Source of the DNA: Candidatus Methylophosphatis roskildensis | GTDB lineage: Bacteria; Pseudomonadota; Gammaproteobacteria; Burkholderiales; Rhodocyclaceae | Assembly: GCA_016708905.1 (NCBI GenBank) | Contig: JADJEV010000001.1 | Location: forward strand, 186,001 to 250,000 | Reading direction: 5' to 3' | DNA: 64,000 nt | Shown: piece by piece, positions 8,884 through 17,392 of the stretch | How the letters are laid out: every line of letters starts with the position of its first letter | Position numbering within the stretch: the stretch's first letter is position 1 | Notes under the pieces: generated by a model | The model's database searches: none | Told to the model about the DNA's origin: nothing | What the model saw: only the letters and a program-made list of their open reading frames with translations | Program-made: the position numbers and the translations under genes

Positions 8884-9036
8884 GGCTTGCTCCTCCTGCC
8901 CGATCGCGGTGGGAGAATCGGGCGATTGTATGATGAGAATGTTTCAACTACGATTGTCAATATAGGAGCGGATCCGGGCACAATCCAGCGAATTGTTCTG
9001 GTGTTTTCGTTCCATTTCATTCAACAATAGGTCGGC
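8884..9036. promoter_or_regulatory. Divergent pirin/LysR control region
   Basis: This 153-bp AT-richer region separates the two divergent genes. On the minus strand it carries a perfect TTGACA near 8954-8959 but without a convincing -10 at 16-18 bp. T-N11-A spaced motifs typical of LysR sites occur, but none stands out. It is probably the site of LysR autoregulation and pirin control. Confidence 0.45.
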
Positions 9037-9975
9037 ATGCGGATCACTCTCGAAGCCCTGCAGATGCTCGATGCGATCGACACTCTGGGCAGCTTCGCGG
9101 CGGCGGCCGAGGCGCTCTACCGCGTGCCCTCGGCACTGACCCACGCGATCCGGAAGCTGGAGGACGATCTGGCGGTCACGCTGTTCGTGCGCGTCGGGCG
9201 GCGCGCCGTGCTGACGCCGGCCGGCCGCACGCTGCTCGACGAGGGCCGCCATCTTCTGCGCGCGGCGGGCGCTCTCGAGTGCCGCGTCAAGCGTATCGCG
9301 ACCGGCTGGGAGAACGAGCTGCGCATCGCGCTCGATGCGGTGATCGATGCGCGTGATTTCCTGCCGCTGATCGATTTGTTCTACCGTGAAACCGCCGCCC
9401 AGGGCAGCACGCGCATCCGCCTGAGCTACGAGGTGCTGGGCGGAACCTGGGATGCCCTGGTCACCGGGCGGGCCGATCTGGCGGTTGCGGCGCTCGGCGA
9501 TGCGCCGGCCGGCGGCGGCATTCGCGCCCTGCCCTTCGGCGAAGTGGAGTTCGTTTTCGCGGTCGCACCGGCCCATCCGTTGGCCGCTGCCGCGCAGCCG
9601 CTCACCGAACGCGACATCCTGGCCCATCGCGCGATCGTCGTCGCCGATACCTCGCGCCAGTTGCTGGCACGCGAGGCCGGCCTGGTGAGCGGACAGGAGA
9701 TCCTGGTGGTGCCCGATGCCGTGGCCAAGCTGGCCGCTCAGCTTGCCGGGATGGGTGTCGGCTACCTGTTACGTCCGATCGCTGAACGCGAGGCTGCCGC
9801 CGGCCGACTGCTGATCAAGGACGTCGCGGCGGCGCGGCCGCTCGCACCGGCCCATTTGGCGTGGCGCAGCGACCACGCGGGGCGCGCGATCGACTGGTTC
9901 ATCCACCAGCTCTCCGACCCGCGTGCGCCGGCGGCATTGCTGCACGGCGGGGCTGCGGCCGGCACCGGCATGTAG
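9037..9975 (+). CDS. LysR-type transcriptional regulator (YhaJ-like)
   Basis: A 312-residue LysR regulator. The N-terminal winged helix (LTLEALQ-type start, LGSFAAAAEALYRVPSALTHAIRKLEDDLAVTLF split around the recognition helix) is very close to E. coli YhaJ. The effector domain spans about residues 90-300. YhaJ responds to dinitrotoluene breakdown products and activates yhaK (pirin-like) and yqjF. The same divergent pirin neighbour here makes a quinone/nitroaromatic sensor a reasonable inference. The C-terminal tail (APAALLHGGAAAGTGM) is low complexity. The start is the first ATG after the divergent region. Confidence 0.92.
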   Translation: MRITLEALQMLDAIDTLGSFAAAAEALYRVPSALTHAIRKLEDDLAVTLFVRVGRRAVLTPAGRTLLDEGRHLLRAAGALECRVKRIATGWENELRIALDAVIDARDFLPLIDLFYRETAAQGSTRIRLSYEVLGGTWDALVTGRADLAVAALGDAPAGGGIRALPFGEVEFVFAVAPAHPLAAAAQPLTERDILAHRAIVVADTSRQLLAREAGLVSGQEILVVPDAVAKLAAQLAGMGVGYLLRPIAEREAAAGRLLIKDVAAARPLAPAHLAWRSDHAGRAIDWFIHQLSDPRAPAALLHGGAAAGTGM

Positions 9976-10045
9976 AATCGCCCTGGTTTGGCTGACCGTG
10001 TTTCGACGATCCACCGGTCCCACTGGCACTGTGGAGATGCTGCCG

Positions 10046-10249
10046 ATGAATTCGATCTACCGCGTTTTGTTGTGCGCCTCGCTGGCCGCCCTGGCGGCGT
10101 GCTCGGACAAGCCGCCTCCCGAACCGCCTCGGCCCAGTGTCATCGACCCGCAGTTGAAGGCCATGGAAGCGGCACGAAGCATCGAAGGCACCCTGAAGGA
10201 GCAGGACGAGGCCAGGCGGCGCCTGATCGACGGCACCGACAAACCCTGA
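10046..10249 (+). CDS. Small lipoprotein of unknown function
   Basis: A 67-residue predicted lipoprotein. The signal peptide MNSIYRVLLCASLAALAAC ends in the lipobox LAAC, followed by a proline-rich linker (DKPPPEPPRP) and a short charged helix. It resembles small entericidin/OmpE-type or LptM-like lipoproteins only in layout; I do not recognise a family. ATG 10046 is preferred over ATG 10037 because GGAG lies nine bases upstream of it. It stands alone between the LysR gene and the convergent arsR-type gene. Confidence 0.7.
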   Translation: MNSIYRVLLCASLAALAACSDKPPPEPPRPSVIDPQLKAMEAARSIEGTLKEQDEARRRLIDGTDKP

Positions 10250-10305
10250 CCCGGATTTTCGAGGGCGGAAATTTGCGTCGATTCGGCTGCTCGGGCGGGT
10301 GCAGG

Positions 10306-10641
10306 TCAGCCCCCACCAAGGCCCGCGTCGCGCCCCGCGCGGCGTGCCGCGATCCGGGCCACGTTTCCACAGACCAGATCGCATAGCTGCAGGGTTTCCG
10401 CCTCGGCGATGCGGTAGATCGTCGAGGTGCCGCGCCGCTCGCGCGCCAGCAGCCCGGCGTCGAACAGCACCTCGAGGTGCTTGGATACGTTGGACTGGGT
10501 CGCGCCCAGCGCCTCGACCAGTTGCCCGACGCTGCGCTCGGCCTGCCGCAGTTCCGACAGCAGGCGCAGGCGCCGCGGCTCGGCCAGCGCGCGGAAATAT
10601 TCCGCCACCTGTTCCATCGCATCGGTGCTCACTTTTTTCAT
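10306..10641 (-). CDS. ArsR-family metalloregulator/redox repressor
   Basis: A 111-residue winged-helix repressor (ALAEPRRLRLLSELRQAERSVGQL, QSNVSKHLEVLFDAGLLARERRG). ATG 10641 follows GGAG by six bases; an in-frame start at 10680 lacks such a site. It is divergent from the fusion-protein/SQR/RND unit and very probably represses it. The usual ArsR metal motif (CVCDL) is absent. The first cysteine of the sulfide sensors BigR/SqrR is replaced by Ser (LLSEL). Instead there is a Cys-x3-Cys pair, Cys87 and Cys91, in the last helix (LQLCDLVCGN). This could bind metal or form a persulfide link; which it does is not known. Confidence 0.9.
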   Translation of the reverse strand: MKKVSTDAMEQVAEYFRALAEPRRLRLLSELRQAERSVGQLVEALGATQSNVSKHLEVLFDAGLLARERRGTSTIYRIAEAETLQLCDLVCGNVARIAARRAGRDAGLGGG

Positions 10642-10680
10642 TTGCGTCTCCGACCGGCTGATTCCGCCACTTTCCGCCAC

Positions 10681-10722
10681 TTGATTTTAATCTGTATATC
10701 ACTATATACTGATACATAGATT
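10681..10722 (+). promoter_or_regulatory. Promoter and candidate ArsR operator of the SQR/RND unit
   Basis: TTGATT (10681-10686) and TATACT (10705-10710), 18 bp apart, form a good sigma-70 promoter reading toward the fusion-protein gene. The AT-rich stretch over the -10 has imperfect dyad symmetry; its outer arms AATCT (10689-10693) and AGATT (10718-10722) are perfectly complementary. This is the position expected for an ArsR-family operator that blocks the promoter. Confidence 0.65.
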
Positions 10723-10762
10723 TCTTCAAGCGGATCGAACTCGTTCCGCACAGGGAGTTGGC

Positions 10763-11812
10763 ATGTTCCGTCACATCGTTTTGAAGCTCGTCGTGTCGGC
10801 AAGCGTGGTTGCTGCGGCGCTGCCGGTGCCCGCTGCCGACGCGCCGCCCGACAGCGCGACCGTCGCCTGGCGCGAGGTGCCGACGTCGTTCGCGGCCGAG
10901 GCCACGGTCGAGGCGCTGCGCCAGGCCACGGTCGCCGCCCAGGTGCAGGGCCGCGTCGTCGAAGTGCGCGTCGACGCCGGCGACCGGGTCAGGCAGGGCG
11001 ATCTGCTGATGCGCATCGACGAGCGCGAATCAAATCAGGCCGTGGCCGGCGCCGAGGCCAATGTCGCCCAGGCCCAGGCGCAACTGGCCAATGCGCGCGC
11101 CACCTATGAACGAACCAAGAACCTGTTCGCGCAGAAGTTCGTCAGCCAGTCTGCGCTCGACCAGGCCCAGGCCGCTTACCGTGCCGCAGACGCGCAGATG
11201 AAGGCCGCCAGCGCCAACCGCGGCCAAGCCACGACCAGCCGCAGCTTCACATCGATCAAGGCACCGCTGGCCGGCGTGGTCGCCGAGCGCCACACCGAAC
11301 TGGGCGAAATGGCGACCCCGGGCAAACCCTTGCTCACGCTGTACGACCCCGGGGGTTTGCGGGTGGTCGCCAGCGTTCCTCAATACAAGCTCGCCGAACT
11401 GCGCGGCGCGGTGCGCGCCAAGGTCGAATTCCCCGACACCGGCAAGTGGGTCGACGCCACCGAGGTCGAGCTGCTGCCGGTGGCCGATGCGCGCACCCAT
11501 GTCGTGCGGGCGCGCGTGCAGTTGCCCGAGGATCTGCCCGGCGTGGTGCCGGGCATGTTCGCCCGCGCGCACTTCATCGTCGGCCAGGCGAAGAAGCTGG
11601 TCATGCCGCAGCAAGCCATCGTCAAGCGCGGCGAGCTGACCGCAGCCTACGTGCTCGACGACAAGGGAATGCCGCAACTGCGCCAGGTGCGTACAGGCGC
11701 GGTGCTGGCCGACGGACTGATCGAAGTGCTGGCCGGCCTGTCCCCCGGAGAGAAGGTATCGACCGCGCCGGTCAGGGCCGGCATCGCGCTCAAGCAGCCA
11801 GCCGGACAGTAG
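10763..11812 (+). CDS. RND efflux periplasmic adaptor (membrane fusion protein)
   Basis: A 349-residue HlyD/AcrA-type adaptor with an N-terminal signal peptide (cleavage near PVPAADAPP, about residue 25). Order: barrel-sandwich/lipoyl half (AAQVQGRVVEVRVDAGDRV), a helical hairpin (residues ~90-155), second lipoyl half (IKAPLAGVVAERHTELGEM), beta-barrel and membrane-proximal domain. It links the inner-membrane RND pump to an outer-membrane channel. No outer-membrane factor gene is in the unit, so a TolC-like protein from elsewhere must serve. A GGGAG site five bases before ATG 10763 supports the start. First gene of the SQR/RND unit. Confidence 0.92.
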   Translation: MFRHIVLKLVVSASVVAAALPVPAADAPPDSATVAWREVPTSFAAEATVEALRQATVAAQVQGRVVEVRVDAGDRVRQGDLLMRIDERESNQAVAGAEANVAQAQAQLANARATYERTKNLFAQKFVSQSALDQAQAAYRAADAQMKAASANRGQATTSRSFTSIKAPLAGVVAERHTELGEMATPGKPLLTLYDPGGLRVVASVPQYKLAELRGAVRAKVEFPDTGKWVDATEVELLPVADARTHVVRARVQLPEDLPGVVPGMFARAHFIVGQAKKLVMPQQAIVKRGELTAAYVLDDKGMPQLRQVRTGAVLADGLIEVLAGLSPGEKVSTAPVRAGIALKQPAGQ

Positions 11813-11900
11813 CTCGGCCAAGCCGGCGTGCGCCATGGTGGCGCGCGACGGAAAGACCGCCCGAAGGCGGCGATAAACGTCACCACAGGAGGAAGACGAA

Positions 11901-13175
11901 ATGGCACACATCGTGATCATCGGCGCAGGGGTGGGCGGCATGCCGATGGCGTTCGAAATGAAGGACAACGCAAGGACGCAAGACCGCGTCACCGTGATAT
12001 CGAATACCCCCACGTTCCATTTCGTTCCCTCGAACCCGTGGGTGGCGGTGAATTGGCGCAAGCGCGATGACATCGAAGTCGACATCGCGGCATCGCTGGG
12101 CAAGCGCGGCATCGATTTCATTCCGGTCGGCGCGAGGCGTGTTCTGCCAGAGTCGAAGCAGGTCGAACTCGATGACGGCCGGCGCATCGACTATGACTTT
12201 CTCGTCATCGCCACCGGACCGCAGCTGGCCTTCGAGGAAGTCGAAGGGCTCGGACCGGCCGGACACACGCAGTCGATCTGCCACGTCGACCATGCCATGC
12301 GCGCCCAGTCGCAGTGGCAGTCATTCGTCGAGAATCCGGGACCGATCGTGGTCGGCGCGGTACAGGGCGCCTCGTGTTTCGGCCCCGCCTACGAGTTCGC
12401 CATGATCATGGAAACCGACCTGCGCAAACGCAAGATCCGCGATCGTGTCCCGATGACCTTCGTCACCGCGGAACCCTACATCGGCCATCTCGGCCTGGGC
12501 GGCGTCGGCGATTCCAAGGGCATGATCGAATCGATCTTTCGCCATCGCAACATCAAGTGGATCTGCAATGCCAAGGTGAACAAAGTCGAAGCCGGGCAGA
12601 TGCATGTCACCGAACACGACGAGGACGGCAAGCCGAAGAAGGACCACCTGCTGCCCTTCAATTACTCGATGATGCTTCCGGCATTCAAGGGCGTGGGCGC
12701 GGTGAATGGAATCGAAGGGCTGACCAATCCGCGCGGCTTCGTGATCGTGGACGCGCACCAGCGCAATCCCAAGTACCCGAACATCTACTCGGTCGGTGTC
12801 TGTGTGGCGATTCCCCCGGTGGAGGCCACGCCGATCCCGGTCGGTACGCCGAAGACCGGCTACATGATCGAATCGATGGTCACCGCGACCGCCCACAACA
12901 TCCGCGCCGTGATCGAGGGTCGCGAGCCGACCGAAAGGGCCACCTGGAACGCGGTATGCCTGGCCGATTTCGGCAATTCCGGTGCCGCCTTCGTGGCCTT
13001 GCCGCAGATTCCGCCGCGCAACGTGAATTGGGTGTCCGAAGGCAAGTGGGTGCATCTGGCCAAGATCGCGTTCGAAAAGTACTTTCTCTACAAGGTTCGC
13101 AAGGGCACCTCGGAGCCGATATACGAGAAAGTGGTGATGAACGCGATGGGAATCATGAAGCTCAAGAACAAATGA
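11901..13175 (+). CDS. sqr: Sulfide:quinone oxidoreductase
   Basis: A 424-residue FAD flavoprotein of the SQR/FCSD family that oxidises sulfide (to sulfane sulfur) and reduces quinone at the inner membrane. The FAD site is IVIIGAGVGGMPMA. The three cysteines essential in Rhodobacter capsulatus SQR (127, 159, 353) are present here at the same positions: SICHVDHA (Cys127), GASCFGPAYE (Cys159) and AVCLADFGNSG (Cys353). The signature PVGTPKTGYMIESM is also present. The C-terminal amphipathic region (KIAFEKYFLYKVRKG) fits membrane attachment. A strong AGGAGGA site precedes ATG 11901. Its place between RND genes is unusual and suggests that efflux and sulfide oxidation are linked. Confidence 0.92.
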   Translation: MAHIVIIGAGVGGMPMAFEMKDNARTQDRVTVISNTPTFHFVPSNPWVAVNWRKRDDIEVDIAASLGKRGIDFIPVGARRVLPESKQVELDDGRRIDYDFLVIATGPQLAFEEVEGLGPAGHTQSICHVDHAMRAQSQWQSFVENPGPIVVGAVQGASCFGPAYEFAMIMETDLRKRKIRDRVPMTFVTAEPYIGHLGLGGVGDSKGMIESIFRHRNIKWICNAKVNKVEAGQMHVTEHDEDGKPKKDHLLPFNYSMMLPAFKGVGAVNGIEGLTNPRGFVIVDAHQRNPKYPNIYSVGVCVAIPPVEATPIPVGTPKTGYMIESMVTATAHNIRAVIEGREPTERATWNAVCLADFGNSGAAFVALPQIPPRNVNWVSEGKWVHLAKIAFEKYFLYKVRKGTSEPIYEKVVMNAMGIMKLKNK

Positions 13176-13291
13176 GCAGTGTCAATGCCGCCGGATCACA
13201 CCGGCGCATGATGGTCTCGGCGGGAAGTGAAGCGACGCAGGCGGCCCGCGGCCAGGAACTTGGACGTCGCTTCGAATCGAAGGAGATTGCT

Positions 13292-13708
13292 ATGTGGCAA
13301 AAGAGAGTTGTGGTGTCCCTGATTTCGGGCCTGCTGCTGGCCGGTTCGGGCGGACTGTCCGCGGCCGATCCGGATAAGGCCCCGAACCCTGACCAGACGA
13401 AGGCACAAGTCGGCAAGTCCGAGCCGATCTACGGCAGCCAGTTGATGACCCGGCAGGAACGCATCGAGCATCGAAACAAGATGCGCAGCATGAAGACCGC
13501 CGAAGAGCGCGAGCAGTATCGGCTCGAACATCACGCGAAGATGGAGCAGCGCGCGCGCGAGAAAGGCGTGACCCTGCCTGACACGCCACCGTCCGGCGGC
13601 ATGCGCAAAGGCATGGGCCAGGGAATGGGCCCGGGCATGGGTGGCGGTATGGGCCCGGGCGGCGGTATGGGCCCAGGTGGTGGCATGGGTCCGGGTGGCC
13701 GCCGCTGA
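13292..13708 (+). CDS. Secreted Gly/Met-rich protein of unknown function
   Basis: A 138-residue exported protein. The signal peptide (residues 1-25, ending near GGLSAADPD) is followed by a charged helical segment (residues 45-95: YGSQLMTRQERIEHRNKM, then EEREQYRLEHHAKMEQR) and a C-terminal tail of repeated G-M-G-P units (about residues 105-138). The charged segment contains the LMTxxER-EHRxKM pattern seen in small periplasmic proteins next to RND genes; its function is not established. The Met/His content would suit soft-metal binding, but that is inference. AGGAG lies six bases before ATG 13292. It sits between sqr and the RND pump. Confidence 0.8.
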   Translation: MWQKRVVVSLISGLLLAGSGGLSAADPDKAPNPDQTKAQVGKSEPIYGSQLMTRQERIEHRNKMRSMKTAEEREQYRLEHHAKMEQRAREKGVTLPDTPPSGGMRKGMGQGMGPGMGGGMGPGGGMGPGGGMGPGGRR

Positions 13709-13796
13709 GCCCGGTCGGTGCCGCGTGCCGGGGTTCGACACCCTGGCGCGGGGCGCTGGTTCACGCAGGATCGTGTAATCACTCGACGGATATTCG

Positions 13797-16700
13797 ATGG
13801 GAATCTCGGGACGCATCGTCGCGCTGTTTCAGCGCAATGCGCTGACACCACTGATCGCGCTGGTGGCGCTGCTGCTCGGCCTGTTCGCGGTGCTGGTTAC
13901 GCCGCGCGAGGAAGAGCCGCAGATCAACGTGACCATGGCCAACGTGCTGATTCCGTTTCCGGGTGCGTCGGTCAAGGACGTCGAGTCGCTGGTGTCGCGC
14001 CCGGCCGAGCAGGTGCTGTCGCGCATCTCCGGCATCGAGCATGTGTTCTCGGTGTCGCGCCCCGGCATGTCGGTGGTCACCGTGCAGTACGAGGTCGGAC
14101 AGGATCCGATCCAGGCGCTGGTGCGGCTCTATGACACGATCAATTCCAACCGCGACTGGCTGTCGCCCAACCTCGGTGTCGGCGAGCCGATCGTCAAGCC
14201 CAAGGGCATCGACGACGTGCCCATCGTCACCCTGACCTTGTGGACCGCCGACCCGCAGCGCGCGGCCTTCGAATTACAGCAGGTGGCGCGCGCTGCCGAA
14301 ACGGAGATCAAGCGGCTACCCGGCACGCGCGACGTGACCACGCTCGGCGGCCCGGGCCACCTGGTTCGCGTGCTGATGGATGCCGACCGGATGACCGCAC
14401 ACGGCGTCACCGCGCAGGACATCCGCGCCGCGCTGCAGGCATCCAACGCCTCGCAGCCTTCGGGCGAGATCGTCTCCGGCAACCGCGAGGTGCTGGTGCA
14501 GACCGGCACCTATCTCGAATCCGCCGACGATGTGCGCAGCCTCGTGGTCGGGGTGGCCGACGGCAAACCGGTTTTCATGACGGACGTCGCGAGAATCGAG
14601 GACGGGCCGGACCAGCCCAGCCGTTATGTCTGGCACGGCGTCGGCAAGGCAGCCGCGCCTGACAAGCCGGGCGCCGAGTATCCGGCCGTCACGCTGTCGG
14701 TGTCGAAAAAGCCCGGCGTGAATGCGGCGGACGTGGCCGAAGCGGTCATCCAACGCGCCGAATCGCTCAAGGGCTCGGTCATCCCCGCGGGCGTCGAATT
14801 CACGGTCACGCGCAACTACGGCGCGACCGCCACCGACAAGGCGCAGAAACTGATCGGCAAACTGATCTTCGCCACCGCCGCCGTGGTCGCGCTGGTCTGG
14901 CTGGCGCTCGGTCGGCGCGAAGCGCTGATCGTCGGCCTGGCGGTGACATTGACCCTTGCGGCGACCCTGTTCGCGTCCTGGGCCTGGGGGTTCACGCTCA
15001 ATCGCGTATCGCTGTTTGCCCTCATATTCTCGATCGGCATCCTGGTCGATGATGCGATCGTGGTGGTGGAGAACATTCACCGCTGGCAGGCGCTGGAACC
15101 CGGCAAGCCGCTATGGCAGATCATTCCGCAAGCGGTGGATGAAGTCGGCAGCCCGACTATACTCGCCACGTTTACCGTGATCGCCGCGCTGCTGCCGATG
15201 GCCTTCGTGAGTGGTCTGATGGGCCCTTACATGAGCCCGATTCCGATCAATGCGTCGATGGGCATGCTGATTTCGCTCGCCATTGCCTTCATCGTCACAC
15301 CGTGGCTGGCCAACAAGCTGCTCGCGCCGGCCGCGGCGCATGTCGCGCATGGCGGCGGGATGCCGGGCAGGCTCGACGCCGTGTTCCGTCGCATCATGGG
15401 CCCGATGCTCGATGCGCGCACCGGCGGACGCGCCCGCCGCATGCTGTGGCTCGGCATCCTGGCGCTGATCGTCGTGTCGGTATTGCTGCCGGTGGGCAAG
15501 CTGGTCGTCCTGAAGATGTTGCCGTTCGACAACAAGAGCGAGTTCCAGGTGGTGCTCGACATGCCGGTCGGAACACCGGTCGAACAGACCTCGAGCGTGC
15601 TGCACGAGATCGGCGAATACATCGCGGCCGTCGCTGAGGTCACCGACTACCAGGCTTACGCCGGCACTTCGGCACCGATCAACTTCAATGGCCTGGTGCG
15701 CCAGTACTACCTGCGCAGCGCGCCCGAGATGGGCGACATCCAGGTCAATCTGGTCGACAAGCATCAGCGCGACCGGCAAAGCCACGAGATCGCGGTATCG
15801 GTGCGCGAACGGATCATGGCGATCGCCAGGAAGCACGACGGTAACGCCAAGGTGGTCGAAGTGCCGCCGGGGCCGCCGGTGCTGTCGCCGATCGTCGCCG
15901 AAGTCTATGGCCCAGATTATGCTGGGCAGATCGCCGTCGCAGGCGCAGTGCGCAAGGCCTTCGAGAGCACGGCGGACATCGTCGGCGTGGACGACACGGT
16001 CGACGAAGACGCGCCGAAGTCGGTCCTGCGCGTCTCGCAGAGCAAGGCCGCACTGCTCGGCGTGGCGCAAAAGGACGTGGTCGAGGTCGTGCGACTGGGT
16101 CTGTCCGGCGAAGACGTGACGCCGGTACACGGCGGCGACAACAAGTACGAGATTCCAGTACGCGTGAGCCTGCCGCCGAACCAGCAAAGCTCGCTCGATG
16201 CACTGCTCAAGCTGCGGGTGCGGGCGCAGCAGGGCAGCAACGCCGGGCAGATGGTGCCGGTATCCGAGCTGGTCGAGGTTCGCCCGGCGCTGCGCGACAA
16301 GGTGATCTACCACAAGGATCTGCTGCCGGTGGTGTTCGTCACCGGCGACATGGGCGGCAAGCTCGACTCGCCGCTCTACGGAATGTTCGATATCCGCTCG
16401 CAGATCAAGGACGCGCCGCTCGACGGCCTGAGCAACGCGGCCGGCACACTCGGCGAATGGTTCATCCGCGCACCGAAGGATCCCTACGCGGGCTACAGCG
16501 TCAAGTGGGACGGCGAGTGGAAGGTCACCTACGAGACCTTCCGCGACATGGGCGCGGCCTACGCGGTCGGCCTGGTGCTGATCTATCTGCTGGTGGTGGC
16601 ACAGTTCAAGAGCTACCTGACGCCGCTGATCATCATGGCGCCGATTCCGCTGACCATCATCGGCGTCATGCCCGGCCATGCACTGCTCGGTGCCCACTTC

Positions 16701-17036
16701 ACCGCAACGTCGATGATCGGCATGATCGCGCTGGCCGGCATCATCGTGCGCAACTCGATCCTGCTGGTCGACTTCATCAACCTCGAGGTGGACAAAGGCA
16801 CGCCGCTGGCCGAGGCCACCATCCGCGCCGCCGCGGTGCGCGCCCAGCCGATCGCGCTGACCGGACTCGCCGCGATGCTCGGCGCCTTCTTCATCCTCGA
16901 CGACCCGATATTCAACGGTCTGGCGATTGCCCTGATCTTCGGCATCCTGGTGTCGACCGTGCTGACCCTGGTGGTGATTCCGGTGCTCTACTATGCCGCG
17001 AATCGCCGCCGGCTCGAACCCGCCATCAATCCGTGA
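13797..17036 (+). CDS. RND efflux transporter permease
   Basis: A 1079-residue inner-membrane RND pump of the usual two-fold repeat design: TM1, a large periplasmic loop (residues ~35-340), TM2-6, TM7, a second loop and TM8-12. The TM4 proton-relay pair is kept in IGILVDDAIVVVENIHRW. This is the pattern of HAE-type (multidrug-like) pumps and not of heavy-metal HME pumps. It is driven by proton influx and works with the adaptor encoded by the first gene of the unit. The substrate is unknown; the sqr context raises sulfur compounds, thiols or electrophiles as candidates. ATG 13797 has no obvious ribosome site, but the N-terminus aligns with the family start. Confidence 0.93.
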   Translation: MGISGRIVALFQRNALTPLIALVALLLGLFAVLVTPREEEPQINVTMANVLIPFPGASVKDVESLVSRPAEQVLSRISGIEHVFSVSRPGMSVVTVQYEVGQDPIQALVRLYDTINSNRDWLSPNLGVGEPIVKPKGIDDVPIVTLTLWTADPQRAAFELQQVARAAETEIKRLPGTRDVTTLGGPGHLVRVLMDADRMTAHGVTAQDIRAALQASNASQPSGEIVSGNREVLVQTGTYLESADDVRSLVVGVADGKPVFMTDVARIEDGPDQPSRYVWHGVGKAAAPDKPGAEYPAVTLSVSKKPGVNAADVAEAVIQRAESLKGSVIPAGVEFTVTRNYGATATDKAQKLIGKLIFATAAVVALVWLALGRREALIVGLAVTLTLAATLFASWAWGFTLNRVSLFALIFSIGILVDDAIVVVENIHRWQALEPGKPLWQIIPQAVDEVGSPTILATFTVIAALLPMAFVSGLMGPYMSPIPINASMGMLISLAIAFIVTPWLANKLLAPAAAHVAHGGGMPGRLDAVFRRIMGPMLDARTGGRARRMLWLGILALIVVSVLLPVGKLVVLKMLPFDNKSEFQVVLDMPVGTPVEQTSSVLHEIGEYIAAVAEVTDYQAYAGTSAPINFNGLVRQYYLRSAPEMGDIQVNLVDKHQRDRQSHEIAVSVRERIMAIARKHDGNAKVVEVPPGPPVLSPIVAEVYGPDYAGQIAVAGAVRKAFESTADIVGVDDTVDEDAPKSVLRVSQSKAALLGVAQKDVVEVVRLGLSGEDVTPVHGGDNKYEIPVRVSLPPNQQSSLDALLKLRVRAQQGSNAGQMVPVSELVEVRPALRDKVIYHKDLLPVVFVTGDMGGKLDSPLYGMFDIRSQIKDAPLDGLSNAAGTLGEWFIRAPKDPYAGYSVKWDGEWKVTYETFRDMGAAYAVGLVLIYLLVVAQFKSYLTPLIIMAPIPLTIIGVMPGHALLGAHFTATSMIGMIALAGIIVRNSILLVDFINLEVDKGTPLAEATIRAAAVRAQPIALTGLAAMLGAFFILDDPIFNGLAIALIFGILVSTVLTLVVIPVLYYAANRRRLEPAINP

Positions 17037-17047
17037 AAGGATCCATC

Positions 17048-17281
17048 ATGTCCATCGAACGCATCGTCCGCATCGTCGCCGGCTTTTTCGTGCTGATCTC
17101 GCTCGGCCTCGGCGTCGAAGCCAGCCCGCTTTTCGTCAGTCACAACTTCCTGTGGTTCACCGCCTTCGTCGGCGCCAATCTGTTTCAGAGCGGCTTCACC
17201 AACCTCTGTCCGCTGGTCAACATCCTGAAGAAGCTCGGATTCAAGGAAGCCGGCACTTCGTGCGCGGTAAGCTGCGGCTGA
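17048..17281 (+). CDS. DUF2892 (YgaP-like) membrane protein
   Basis: A 77-residue two-helix inner-membrane protein (MSIERIVRIVAGFFVLISLG..., NLFQSGFTNLCPLVNILKKLG) of the DUF2892 family. This family forms the membrane part of the sulfurtransferase YgaP and is often next to rhodanese, SQR or BigR genes. It carries four cysteine-containing positions in its C-terminal half, including the ending SCAVSCG. An AAAGGA site precedes ATG 17048. It lies 11 bp after the RND gene and closes the unit, strengthening a sulfur-related role. Confidence 0.85.
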   Translation: MSIERIVRIVAGFFVLISLGLGVEASPLFVSHNFLWFTAFVGANLFQSGFTNLCPLVNILKKLGFKEAGTSCAVSCG

Positions 17282-17392
17282 GATAGCGCGCCCCGGCTGC
17301 TCGCCGGTGGCGCGACGGCAGCCACCCCGGCGCTCGGGCAGGAAATTCGGTTACCCTTGGCATATCGAGAACCGGATCTCCACAAGCTTGTC

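Noticed and set aside
13600..13708. Tandem short repeats considered as a CRISPR or non-coding satellite
   Set aside because: They are in-frame G-M-G-P codons at the end of an exported protein, without spacers.
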